A stretch of 64,000 bases of DNA, taken from Hydractinia symbiolongicarpus (Eukaryota > Cnidaria > Hydrozoa > Anthoathecata > Hydractiniidae). Of this stretch, positions 25,985 through 40,200 are shown one piece after another. The notes under the pieces are model-generated. The model saw nothing but the letters and a program-made list of their open reading frames with translations. It did no database searches and was not told the DNA's origin. The stretch lies in NCBI RefSeq assembly GCF_029227915.1, contig NC_079879.1:31502501-31566500 (forward strand), read 5' to 3'. Positions within the stretch are counted from its first letter, which is position 1. Every line of letters starts with the position of its first letter. The translations under genes and the position numbers were made by a program.

Positions 25985-28900
25985 GTACCCAGGGTGTAAA
26001 CTCAATTCCCGAACGATTTTTTAAATTTTTTTTTCATCACTAAAACGCATGAGACTTGTAGTTTTCCAAAATGTTTTCATTTTTGATGAGACGCTGAATA
26101 AAAGGAGTTTAATCGCCGGCAAACGAAAACCCGCGATTTCCCGTAAATTCCGCACTCGGCCCGTATAGTCAAAAGTATACAAAGAAAGTACCCAGGGAGT
26201 AAACTCATTTCCCGAAAGATTTTTTAAATTATTTTTTCACCACTAAAACGCATGAGACTTGTAGTTTTTAGAAATGTCTTCATTTTTGATGAGACGCTTA
26301 GTGAAAGTGGTTTAATCGCCGGCAAACGAAAACCCGCGATTTCCTGTAATCCCGGGCTTGGCCCGTATAGTCGAATGTATACAAAGAAAGTACTCTGTGA
26401 GTAAACTCATTTCCAAAACGATTTTTTAAATTATCTTTTCACCACTAAAACGCATGAGACTTTTAGTTTTCAAAAATGTTTTCATTTTTGATGCAACACT
26501 GAATAAAAGGAGTTTAATCGCCGGCAAACGAAAACCTGCGATTTCCCGTAAATCCCGGACTCGGCCCGTATAGTCAAAAGAATACAAAAAAAGTACCCAG
26601 GGAGTAAACTCATTTCCCGAACGATTTTTTAAATTATTATTTCACCACTAAAGCCCATGAGACTTGTAGTTTTCAAAAATGTTTTCATTTTTGATGAGAC
26701 GCTAAATAAAAGAAGTTTAATCGCCGGCAAACGAAAACCCGCGATTTCCCGTAAATCCCGAGCTTGGCCCGTATAGTTGAATGTATATAAAGAAAGTACC
26801 CAGGGAGTAAACTGATTTCCCGAACGATTTTTCAAATTATTTCTGCACATTAGAACGAATGAGACTTGTAGTTTCCAAAAATGTTTTCATTTTTAATGAG
26901 ACGCCTTATGAAAGAGGTTTAATCGCCGGCAAACGAAATACCACGATTTCCCTAAATCCCGGGCTTGTCCCGTATAGTCGAATGTTTACAAAGAAAGTAC
27001 CCTGTGAGTAAACCCATTTCCAGAACGATTTTTTAAATTATCTTTTCACCACTAAAACGCATGAGACTTGTAGTTTTCAACAATGTTTTCATTTTTGATG
27101 AGACGCTTAATGAAAGAGTTTAATCGCCGGCAAACGAAAACCCGCGATTTCCCGTAAATCCGGGCTTGCACCGTATAGTTAAATGTATACAAAGAAAGTA
27201 CCCTGTGAGTAATCTCATTTCCGGAACGATTTTTTAAATTATTTTTTCACCACTAAAACGCATAAGACTTGTAGTTTTCAGAAATGTCTTCATTTTTAAT
27301 GAGACGCTTAGTGAAAGTGGTTTAATCGCCGGCAAACGAAAACCCGCGATTTCATGTAAATCCCAGGCTTGGCCCGTATAGTTGAATGTATATAAAGAAA
27401 GTACCCAGGGACTAAACTAATTTCCCGAACGATTTTTCAAATTATTTCTGCACACTAGAACGAATGAGACTTGTAGTTTCCAAAAATGTTTTCATTTTTA
27501 ATGAGACGCTCAATGAAAGAGGTTTAACCGCCGGCAAACGAAATACTACGATTTCCCTAAATCCCGGGCTTGTCCCGTATAGTCGAATGTTTACAAAGAA
27601 AGTACCCAGGGAGTAAACTCATTTCCCGAACGATTTTTTAAAATATTTTTTCCACCATTAAAACGCATGAGACTGGTAGTTTTCAAAAATGTTTTCATTT
27701 TTGATGAGACGCTAAATAAAAGAAGTTTAATCGTCGGCAAACGAAAACTTGCGATTTCCCGTAAATCCCGGACTCGGCCCGTATAGTCAAAAGTATACAA
27801 AGAAAGTACCCAGGGTGTAAACTCATTTCCCGAACAATTTTTTAAATTATTATTTTACCACTAAAGCCCATGAGACTTGTAGTTTTTAAAAATGTTTTCA
27901 TTTTTGATGAGACGCTGAATAAAAGAAGTTTAATTGCCGGCAAACGAAAACCCGCGATTTCCCGTAAATCCCGGGCTTGGCCCGTATAGTCAAAAGTATA
28001 CAAAGAAAGTACCCAGGGAGTAAACTCATTTTCCGAACGATTTTTTAAATTATTTTTTCACCACTAAAACGCATGAGACTTGTAGTTTTCCAAAATGTTT
28101 TCATTTTTGATGAGACGATTAATAAAAGAAGTTTAATCGCCGGCAAACGAAAACCCGCGATTTCCCGTAAATCCCGGACTTGGCCCGTATAGTCGAATGT
28201 ATACAAAGAAAGTACCCTGTGAGTAAACTCATTTCCAGAACGGTTTTTTAAATTATTTTTTCACCACTAAAACGCATGAGACTTGTAGTTTTCAAAAATG
28301 TTTTCATTTTTGATGAGACGCTGAATAAAAGGAGTTTAATCGCCGGCAAACGAAAACCCGCGATTTCCCGTAAATTCCGCACTCGGCCCGTATAGTCAAA
28401 AGTATACAAAGAAAGTACCCAGGGAGTAAACTCATTTCCCGAAAGATTTTTTAAATTATTTTTTCACCACTAAAACGCATGAGACTTGTTGTTTTCAGAA
28501 ATGTCTTCATTTTTGATGAGACGCTTAGTGAAAGTGGTTTAATTGCCGGCAAACGAAAACCCGCGATTTCCTGTAATCCCGGGCTTGGCCCGTATAGTCG
28601 AATGTATACAAAGAAAGTACCCTGTGAGTAAACTCATTTCCAAAACGATTTTTTAAATTATCTTTTCACCACTAAAACGCATGAGACTTTTAGTTTTCAA
28701 AAATGTTTTCATTTTTGATGAAACGCTGAATAAAAGGAGTTTAATCGCCGGCAAACGAAAACCCGCGATTTCCCGTAAATTCCGCACTCGGCCCGTATAG
28801 TCAAAAGTATACAAAGAAAGTACCCAGGGAGTGAACTCATTTCCCAAAAGATTTTTTAAATTATTTTTTCACCACTAAAACGCATGAGACTTGTAGTTTT

Positions 28901-31900
28901 CAAAAATGTTTTCATTTTTGATGAAACGCTGAATAAAAGGAGTTTAATCGCCGGCAAACGAAAACCTGCGATTTCCCGTAAATCCCGGACTCGGCCCGTA
29001 TAGTCAAAAGTATACAAAAAAAGTACCCAGGGAGTAAACTCATTTCCCGAACGATTTTTTAAATTATTATTTCACCACTAAAGCCCATGAGACTTGTAGT
29101 TTTCAAAAATGTTTTCATTTTTGATGAGATGCTAAATAAAAGAAGTTTAATCGTCGGCAAACGATAACCCGCGATTTCCCGTAAATCCCGGGCTTGGCCC
29201 GTATAGTTGAATGTATATAAAGAAAGTACCCAGGGAGTAAACTGATTTCCCGAACGATTTTTCAAATTATTTCTGCACACTAGAACGAATGAGACTTGTA
29301 GTTTCCAAAAATGTTTTCATTTTTAATGAGACGCTTAATGAAAGAGGTTTAATCGCCGGCAAACGAAATACCACGATTTCCCTAAATCCCGGGCTTGTCC
29401 CGTATAGTCGAATGTTTACAAAGAAAGTACCCTGTGAGTAAACCCATTTCCAGAACGATTTTTTAAATTATCTTTTCACTACTAAAACGCATGAGACTTG
29501 TAGTTTTCAACAATGTTTTCATTTTTCATGAGACGCTTAATGAAAGAGGTTTAATCGCCGGCAAACGAAAACCCGCGATTTCCCGTAAATCCCGGGCTTG
29601 GCCCGTATAGTTAAATGTATACAAAGAAAGTACCCTGTGAGTAATCTCATTTCCAGAACGATTTTTAAATTATTTTTTCACCACTAAAACGCATAACACT
29701 TGTAGTTTTCAAAAATGTTTTCATTTTTGATGAGACGCTGAATAAAAGAAGTTTAATCGCCGGCAAACGAAAACCCGCGATTTCCCGTAAATCCCGTACT
29801 TGGCCCATATAGTGAAAAGTATACAAAGAAAGTACCCAGGGTGTAAACTCATTTCCCGAACGATTTTTTAAATTTTTTTTTCATCACTAAAACGCATGAG
29901 ACTTGTAGTTTTCCAAAATGTTTTCATTTTTGATGAGACGCTGAACAAAAGGAGTTTAATCGCCGGCAAACGAAAACCCGCGATTTCCCGTAAATTCCGC
30001 ACTCGGCCCGTATAGTCAAAAGTATACAAAGAAAGTACCCAGGGAGTAAACTCATTTCCCGAAAGATTTTTTAAATTATTTTTTCACCACTAAAACGCAT
30101 GAGACTTGTAGTTTTTAGAAATGTCTTCATTTTTGATGAGACGCTTAGTGAAAGTGGTTTAATCGCCGGCAAACGAAAACCCGCGATTTCCTGTAATCCC
30201 GGGCTTGGCCCGTATAGTCGAATGTATACAAAGAAAGTACCCTGTGAGTAAACTCATTTCCAAAACGATTTTTTAAATTATCTTTTCACCACTAAAACGC
30301 ATGAGACTTTTAGTTTTCAAAAATGTTTTCATTTTTGATGAAACACTAAATAAAAGGAGTTTAATCGCCGGCAAACGAAAAACTGCGATTTCCCGTAAAT
30401 CCCGGACTCGGCCCGTATAGTCAAAAGTATACAAAAAAAGTACCCAGGGAGTAAACTCATTTCCCGAACGATTTTTTAAATTATTATTTCACCACTAAAG
30501 CCCATGAGACTTGTAGTTTTCAAAAATGTTTTCATTTTTGATGAGACGCTAAATAAAAGAAGTTTAATCGCCGGCAAACGAAAACCCGCGATTTTCCGTA
30601 AATCCCGAGCTTGGCCCGTATAGTTGAATGTATATAAAGAAAGTACCCAGGGAGTAAACTGATTTCCCGAACGATTTTTCAAATTATTTCTGCACATTAG
30701 AACGAATGAGACTTGTAGTTTCCAAAAATGTTTTCATTTTTAATGAGCCGCCTTATGAAAGATGTTTAATCGCCGGCAAACGAAATACCACGATTTCCCG
30801 TAAATCCCGGGCTTGGCCCGTATAGTTAAATGTATACAAAGAAAGTACCCTGTGAGTAATCTCATTTCCAGAACGATTTTTTAAATTATTTTTTCACCAC
30901 TAAAACGCATGAGACTTGTAGTTTTCAGAAATGTCTTCATTTTTGATGAGACGCTTAGTGAAAGTGGTTTAATCGCCGGCAAACGAAAACCCGCGATTTC
31001 CCGTAAATCCCAGGCTTGGCCCGTATAGTTGAATGTATATAAAGAAAGTACCCAGGGACTAAACTAATTTCCCGAACGATTTTTCAAATTATTTCTGCAC
31101 ACTAGAACGAATGAGACTTGTAGTTTCCAAAAATGTTTTCATTTTTAATGAGACGCTCAATGAAAGAGGTTTAATCGCCGGCAAACGAAATACTACGATT
31201 TCCCTAAATCCCGGGCTTGTCCCGTATAGTTGAATGTTTACAAAGAAAGTACCCAGGGAGTAAACGCATTTCCCGAACGATTTTTTAAAATATTTTTTCC
31301 ACCACTAAAACGCATGAGACTTGTAGTTTTCAAAAATGTTTTCATTTTTGATGAGACGCTAAATAAAAGAAGTTTAATCGCCGGCAAACGAAAACTTGCG
31401 ATTTCCCGTAAATCCCGGACTCGGCCCGTATAGTCAAAAGTATACAAAGAAAGTACCCAGGGTGTAAACTCATTTCCCGAACAATTTTTTAAATTATTAT
31501 TTCACCACTAAAGCCCATGAGACTTGTAGTTTTTAAAAATGTTTTCATTTTTGATGAGACGCTGAATAAAAGAAGTTTAATTGCCGGCAAACGAAAACCC
31601 GCGATTTCCCGTAAATCCCGGGCTTGGCCCGTATAGTCAAAAGTATACAAAGAAAGTACCCAGGGAGTAAACTCATTTTCCGAACGATTTTTTAAATTAT
31701 TTTTTCACCACTAAAACGCATGAGACTTGTAGTTTTCAAAAATATTTTCATTTTTAATGAGACGCTTAATGAAAGAGGTTTAATCGCCGGCAAACGAAAA
31801 CCCGCGATTTCACGTAAATCACAGTCTTGTCCCGTATAGTCGAATACATACAAAGAAAGTACCCAGGGTGTAAACTCATTTCCCGAACGATTTTTTAAAT

Positions 31901-33685
31901 TTTTTTTTCATCACTAAAACGCATGAGACTTGTAGTTTTCCAAAATGTTTTCATTTTTGATGAGACGATTAATAAAAGAAGTTTAATCGCCGGCAAACGA
32001 AAACCCGCGATTTCCCGTAAATCCCGGGCTTGGCCCGTATAGTCGAATGTATACAAAGAAAGTACCCTGTGAGTAAACTCATTTCCAGAACGGTTTTTTA
32101 AATTATTTTTTCACCACTAAAACGCATGAGACTTGTAGTTTTCAAAAATGTTTTCATTTTTGATGAGACGCTGAATAAAAGGAGTTTAATCGCCGGCAAA
32201 CGAAAACCCGCGATTTCCCGTAAATTCCGCACTCGGCCCGTATAGTCAAAAGTATACAAAGAAAGTACCCAGGGAGTAAACTCATTTCCCGAAAGATTTT
32301 TTAAATTATTTTTTCACCACTAAAACGCATGAGACTTGTTGTTTTCAGAAATGTCTTCATTTTTGATGAGACGCTTAGTGAAAGTGGTTTAATCGCCGGC
32401 AAACGAAAACCCGCGATTTCCTGTAATCCCGGGCTTGGCCCGTATAGTCGAATGTATACAAAGAAAGTACCCTGTGAGTAAACTCATTTCCAAAACGATT
32501 TTTTAAATTATCTTTTCACCACTAAAACGCATGAGACTTTTAGTTTTCAAAAATGTTTTTATTTTTGATGAAACGCTGAATAAAAGGAGTTTAATCGCCG
32601 GCAAACGAAAACCCGCGATTTCCCGTAAATTCTGCACTCGGCCCGTATAGTCAAAAGTATACAAAGAAAGTACCCAGGGAGTAAACTCATTTCCCGAAAG
32701 ATTTTTTAAATTATTTTTTCACCACTAAAACGCATGAGACTTGTAGTTTTCAAAAATGTTTTCATTTTTGATGAAACGCTGAATAAAAGGAGTTTAATCG
32801 CCGGCAAACGAAAACCTGCGATTTCCCGTAAATCCCGGACTCGGCCCGTATGGTCAAAAGTATACAAAAAAAGTACCCAGGGAATAAACTCATTTCCCGA
32901 ACGATTTTTTAAATTATTATTTCACCACTAAAGCCCATGAGACTTGTAGTTTTCAAAAATGTTTTCATTTTTGATGAGATGCTAAATAAAAGAAGTTTAA
33001 TCGTCGGCAAACGATAACCCGCGATTTCCCGTAAATCCCGGGCTTGGCCCGTATAGTTGAATGTATATAAAGAAAGTACCCAGGGAGTAAACTGATTTCC
33101 CGAACGATTTTTCAAATTATTTCTGCACACTAGAACGAATGAGACTTGTAGTTTCCAAAAATGTTTTCATTTTTAATGAGACGCTTAATGAAAGAGGTTT
33201 AATCGCCGGCAAACGAAATACCACGATTTCCCTAAATCCCGGGCTTGTCCCGTATAGTCGAATGTTTACAAAGAAAGTACCCTGTGAGTAAACCCATTTC
33301 CAGAACGATTTTTTAAATTATCTTTTCACCACTAAAACGCATGAGACTTGTAGTTTTCAACAATGTTTTCATTTTTGATGAGACGCTTAATGAAAGAGGT
33401 TTAATCGCCGGCAAACGAAAACCCGCGATTTCCCGTAAATCCCGGGCTTGGCCCGTATAGTTAAATGTATACAAAGAAAGTACCCTGTGAGTAATCTCAT
33501 TTCCAGAACGATTTTTAAATTATTTTTTCACCACTAAAACGCATAACACTTGTAGTTTTCAAAAATGTTTTCATTTTTGATGAGACGCTGAATAAAAGAA
33601 GTTTAATCGCCGGCAAACGAAAACCCGCGATTTCCAGTAAATCCCGGACTTGGCCCATATAGTGAAAAGTATACAAAGAAAGTAC
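25985..33685. repeat. 19-monomer HOR in two tandem copies (about 3850 bp each)
   Basis: About 25985-29833 and 29834-33685 match at an offset of 3847-3850 bp. Inside, the offset falls to 3647 bp (27591 with 31238) and then returns to 3850 (28679 with 32529). So the second copy lost one monomer in its first quarter and has one extra near 31.74-31.94 kb. The extra monomer carries ACGTAAATCACAGTCTTG. Ends of both copies share the ACTTGGCCCATATAGTG to ACCCAGGGTG junction. Confidence 0.75.
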
Positions 33686-34299
33686 CCAGGGTGTAAACTC
33701 ATTTCCCGAACGATTTTTTAAATTTCTTTTTCATCACTAAAACGCATGAAACTTGTAGTTTTCCAAAATGTTTTCATTTTTGATGAGACGCTTAATGAAA
33801 GAGGTTTAATCGCCGGCAAACGAAAACCCGCGATTTCCCGTAAATCCCGGGCTTGGCCCGTATAGTTAAATGTATACAAAGAAAGTACCCTGTGAGTAAT
33901 CTCATTTCCAGAACGATTTTTTAAATTATTTTTTCACCACTAAAACGCATAACACTTGTAGTTTTCAAAAATGTTTTCATTTTTGATGAGACGCTGAATA
34001 AAAGAAGTTTAATCGCCGGCAAACGAAAACCCGCGATTTCCCGTAAATCCCGGACTTGGCTTATATAGTGAAAAGTATACACAGAAAGTACCCAGGGTGT
34101 AAACTCATTTCCCGAACGATTTTTTAAATTTTTTTTTCATCACTAAAACGCATGAAACTTGTAGTTTTCCAAAATGTTTTCATTTTTGATGAGACGCTGA
34201 ATAAAAGGAGTTTAATCGCCGGCAAACGAAAACCCGCGATTTCCCGTAAATCCCGGACTTGGCCCATATAGTGAAAAGTATACAAAGAAAGTACCCAGG

Positions 34300-37200
34300 G
34301 AGTAAACTCATTTCCCGAAAGATCTTTTAAATTATTTTTTCACCACTAAAACGCATGAGACTTGTTGTTTTCAGAAATGTCTTCATTTTTGATCAGACGC
34401 TTAGTGAAAGTGGTTTAATCGCCGGCAAACGAAAACCCGCGATTTCCTGTAATCCCGGGCTTGGCCCGTATAGTCGAATGTATACAAAGAAAGTACCCTG
34501 TGAGTAAACTCATTTCCAAAACGATTTTTTAAATTATCTTTTCACCACTAAAGCCCATGAGACTTGTAGTTTTCAAAAATGTTTTCATTTTTGATGAGAT
34601 GCTAAATAAAAGAAGTTTAATCGTCGGCAAACGATAACCCGCGATTTCCCGTAAATCCCGGGCTTGGCCCGTATAGTTGAATGTATATAAAGAAAGTACC
34701 CAGGGAGTAAACTGATTTCCCGAACGATTTTTTAAATTATTTCTGCACACTAGAACGAATGAGACTTGTAGTTTCCAAAAATGTTTTCATTTTTAATGAG
34801 ACGCTTAATGAAAGAGGTTTAATCGCCGGCAAACGAAAACCCGCGATTTCCCGTAAATCCCGGGCTTGGCCCGTATAGTTAAATGTATACAAAGAAAGTA
34901 CCCTGTGAGTAATCTCATTTCCAGAACGATTTTTAAATTATTTTTTCACCACTAAAACGCATAACACTTGTAGTTTTCAAAAATGTTTTCATTTTTGATG
35001 AGACGCTGAATAAAAGAAGTTTAATCGCCGGCAAACGAAAACCCGCGATTTCCCGTAAATCCCGGACTTGGCCCATATAGTGAAAAGTATACAAAGAAAG
35101 TACCCAGGGTGTAAACTCATTTCCCGAACGATTTTTTAAATTTTTTTTTCATCACTAAAACGCATGAAACTTGTAGTTTTCCAAAATGTTTTCATTTTTG
35201 ATGAGACGCTGAATAAAAGGAGTTTAATCGCCGGCAAACGAAATACCACGATTTCCCTAAATCCCGGGCTTGTCCCGTATAGTCAAATGTTTACAAAGAA
35301 AGTACCCTGTGAGTAAACCCATTTCCAGAACGATTTTTTTAATTATCTTTTCACCACTAAAACGCATGAGACTTGTAGTTTTCAACAATGTTTTCATTTT
35401 TGATGAGACGCTTAATGAAAGAGGTTTAATCGCCGGCAAACGAAAACCCGCGATTTCCCGTAAATCCCGGGCTTGGCCCGTATAGTTAAATGTATACAAA
35501 GAAAGAACCCTGTGAGTAATCTCATTTCCAGAACGATTTTTTAAATTATTTTTTCACCACTAAAACGCATAACACTTGTAGTTTTCAAAAATGTTTTCAT
35601 TTTTGATGAGACGCTGAATAAAAGAAGTTTAATCGCCGGCAAACGAAAACCCGCGATTTCCCGTAAATCCCGGACTTGGCCCATATAGTAAAAAGTATAC
35701 AAAGAAAGTACCCAGGGTGTAAACTCATTTCCCGAACGATTTTTTAAATTTTTTTTTCATCACTAAAACGCATGAAACATGTAGTTTTCCAAAATGTTTT
35801 CATTTTTGATGAGACGCTGAATAAAAGGAGTTTAATCGCCGGCAAACGAAAACCCGAAATTTCCCGCAAATTCCGCACTCGGCCCGTATAGTCAAAAGTA
35901 TACAAAGAAAGTACCCAGGGAGTAAACTCATTTCCCGAAAGATTTTTTAAATTATTTTTTCACCACTAAAACGCATGAGACTTGTAGTTTTCAGAAATGT
36001 CTTCATTTTTGATGAGACGCTTAGTGAAAGTGGTTTAATCGCCGGCAAACGAAAACCCGCGATTTCCTGTAATCCCGGGCTTGGCCCGTATAGTCGAATG
36101 TATACAAAGAAAGTACCCTGTGAGTAAACTCATTTCCAAAACGATTTTTTAAATTATCTTTTCACCACTAAAACGCATGAGACTTTTAGTTTTTAAAAAT
36201 GTTTTCATTTTTGATGAAACGCTGAATAAAAGGAGTTTAATCGCCGGCAAACGAAAACCTGCGATTTCCCGTAAATCCCGGACTCGGCCCGTATAGTCAA
36301 AAGTATACAAAAAAAGTATCCAGGAAGTAAACTCATTTCCCGAACGATTTTTTAAATTATTATTTCACCACTAAAGCCCATGAGACTTGTAGTTTTCAAA
36401 AATGTTTTCATTTTTGATGAGACGCTAAATAAAAGAAGTTTAATCGTCGGCAAACGAAAACCCGCGATTTCCCGTAAATCCCGGGCTTGGCCCGTATAGT
36501 TGAATGTATATAAAGAAAGTACCCAGGGAGTAAACTGATTTCCCGAACGATTTTTTAAATTATTTCTGCACATTAGAACGAATGAGACTTGTAGTTTCCA
36601 AAAATGTTTTCATTTTTAATGAGACGCTTAATGAAAGAAGTTTAATCGCCAGCAAACGAAATACCACGATTTCCCTAAATCCCGGGCTTGTCCCGTATAT
36701 TCGAATGTTTACAAAGAAAGTACTCTGTGAGTAAACCCATTTCCAGAACGATTTTTCAAATTATCTTTTCACCACTAAAACGCATGAGACTTGTAGTTTT
36801 CAACAATGTTTTCATTTTTGATGAGACGCTTAATGAAAGAGGTTTAATCGCCGGCAAACGAAAACCCGCGATTTCCCGTAAATCCCGGGCTTGGCCCGTA
36901 TAGTTAAATGTATACAAAGAAAGTACCCTGTGAGTAATCTCATTTCCAGAACGATTTTTTAAATTATTTTTTCACCACTAAAACGCATGAGACTTGTAGT
37001 TTTCAGAAATGTCTTCATTTTTGATGAGACGCTTAGTGAAAGTGGTTTAATCGCCGGCAAACGAAAACCCGCGATTTCCCGTAAATCCCTGGCTTGGCCC
37101 GTATAGTTGAATGTATATAAAGAAAGTACCCAGGGATTAAACTAATTTCCCGAACGATTTTTCAAATTATTTCTGCACACTAGAACGAATGAGACTTGTA

Positions 37201-40200
37201 GTTTCCAAAAATGTTTTCATTTTTAATGAGACGCTTAATGAAAGAGGTTTAATCGCCGGCAAACGAAATACTACGATTTCCCTAAATCCCGGGCTTGTCC
37301 CGTATAGTCGAATGTTTACAAAGAAAGTACCCAGGGAGTAAACTCATTTCCCGAACGATTTTTTAAAATATTTTTTCCACCACTAAAACGCATGAGACTT
37401 GTAGTTTTCAAAAATGTTTTCATTTTTGATGAGACGCTAAATAAAAGAAGTTTAATCGTCGGCAAACGAAAACCTGCGATTTCCCGTAAATCCCGGACTC
37501 GGCCCGTATAGTCAAAAGTATACAAAGAAAGTACCCAGGGTGTAAACTCATTTCCCGAACAATTTTTTAAATTATTATTTCACCACTAAAGCCCATGAGA
37601 CTTGTAGTTTTTAAAAATGTTTTCATTTTTGATGAGACGCTGAATAAAAGAAGTTTAATTGCCGGCAAACGAAAACCCGCGATTTCCCGTAAATCCCGGG
37701 CTTGGCCCGTATAGTCAAAAGTATACAAAGAAAGTACCCAGGGAGTAAACTCATTTCCCGAACGATTTTTTAAATTATTTTTTCACCACTAAAACGCATG
37801 AGACTTGTAGTTTTCAAAAATATTTTCATTTTTAATGAGACGCTTAATGAAAGAGGTTTAATCGCCGGCAAACGAAAACCCGCGATTTCACGTAAATCAC
37901 AGTCTTGTCCCGTATAGTCGAATGTATACAAAGAAAGTACCCAGGGTGTAAACTCATTTCCCGAACGATTTTTTAAATTTTTTTTTCATAACTAAAACGC
38001 ATGAGACTTGCAGTTTTCCAAAATGTTTTTATTTTTGATGAGACGATTAATAAAAGAAGTTTAATCGCCGGCAAACGAAAACCCGCGATTTCCCGTAAAT
38101 CCCGGGCTTGGCCCGTATAGTCGAATGTATACAAAGAAAGTACCCTGTGAGTAAACTCATTTCCAGAACGGTTTTTTAAATTATTTTTTCACCACTAAAA
38201 CGCATGAGACTTGTAGTTTTCAAAAATGTTTTCATTTTTGATGAGACGCTGAATAAAAGGAGTTTATCGCCGGCAAACGAAAACCCGCGATTTCCCGTAA
38301 ATTCCGCACTCGGCCCGTATAGTCAAAAGTATACAAAGAAAGTACCCAGGGAGTAAACTCATTTCCCGAAATATTTTTTAAATTATTTTTTCACCACTAA
38401 AACGCATGAGACTTGTTGTTTTCAGAAATGTCTTCATTTTTGATGAGACGCTTAGTGAAAGTGGTTTAATCGCCGTCAAACGAAAACCCGCGATTTCCTG
38501 TAATCCCGGGCTTGGCCCGTATAGTCGAATGTATACAAAGAAATTACCCTGTGAGTAAACTCATTTCCAAAACGATTTTTTAAATTATCTTTTCACCACT
38601 AAAACGCATGAGACTTTTAGTTTTCAAAAATGTTTTCATTTTTGATGAAACGCTGAATAAAAGGAGTTCAATCGCCGGCAAACGAAAACCTGCAATTTCC
38701 CGTAAATCCCGGACTCGGCCCGTATAGTCAAAAGTATACAAAAAAAGTACCCAGGGAGTAAACTCATTTCCCGAAAGATCTTTTAAATTATTTTTTCACC
38801 ACTAAAACGCATGAGACTTGTTGTTTTCAGAAATGTCTTCATTTTTGATCAGACGCTTAGTGAAAGTGGTTTAATCGCCGGCAAACGAAAACCCGCGATT
38901 TCCTGTAATCCCGGGCTTGGCCCGTATAGTCGAATGTATACAAAGAAAGTACCCTGTGAGTAAACTCATTTCCAAAACGATTTTTTAAATTATCTTTTCA
39001 CCACTAAAGCCCATGAGACTTGTAGTTTTCAAAAATGTTTTCATTTTTGATGAGATGCTAAATAAAAGAAGTTTAATCGTCGGCAAACGATAACCCGCGA
39101 TTTCCCGTAAATCCCGGGCTTGGCCCGTATAGTTGAATGTATATAAAGAAAGTACCCAGGGAGTAAACTGATTTCCCGAACGATTTTTTAAATTATTTCT
39201 GCACACTAGAACGAATGAGACTTGTAGTTTCCAAAAATGTTTTCATTTTTAATGAGACGCTTAATGAAAGAGGTTTAATCGCCGGCAAACGAAAACCCGC
39301 GATTTCCCGTAAATCCCGGGCTTGGCCCGTATAGTTAAATGTATACAAAGAAAGTACCCTGTGAGTAATCTCATTTCCAGAACGATTTTTAAATTATTTT
39401 TTCACCACTAAAACGCGTAACACTTGTAGTTTTCAAAAATGTTTTCATTTTTGATGAGACGCTGAATAAAAGAAGTTTAATCGCCGGCAAACGAAAACCC
39501 GCGATTTCCCGTAAATCCCGGACTTGGCCCATATAGTGAAAAGTATACAAAGAAAGTACCCAGGGTGTAAACTCATTTCCCGAACGATTTTTTAAATTTT
39601 TTTTTCATCACTAAAACGCATGAAACTTGTAGTTTTCCAAAATGTTTTCATTTTTGATGAGACGCTGAATAAAAGGAGTTTAATCGCCGGCAAACGAAAT
39701 ACCACGATTTCCCTAAATCCCGGGCTTGTCCCGTATAGTCAAATGTTTACAAAGAAAGTACCCTGTGAGTAAACCCATTTCCAGAACGATTTTTTAAATT
39801 ATCTTTTCACCACTAAAACGCATGAGACTTGTAGTTTTCAACAATGTTTTCATTTTTGATGAGACGCTTAATGAAAGAGGTTTAATCGCCGGCAAACGAA
39901 AACCCGCGATTTCCCGTAAATCCCGGGCTTGGCCCGTATAGTTAAATGTATACAAAGAAAGAACCCTGTGAGTAATCTCATTTCCAGAACGATTTTTTAA
40001 ATTATTTTTTCACCACTAAAACGCATAACACTTGTAGTTTTCAAAAATGTTTTCATTTTTGATGAAACGCTGAATAAAAGGAGTTTAATCGCCGGCAAAC
40101 GAAAACCTGCGATTTCCCGTAAATCCCGGACTCGGCCCGTATAGTCAAAAGTATACAAAAAAAGTATCCAGGAAGTAAACTCATTTCCCGAACGATTTTT

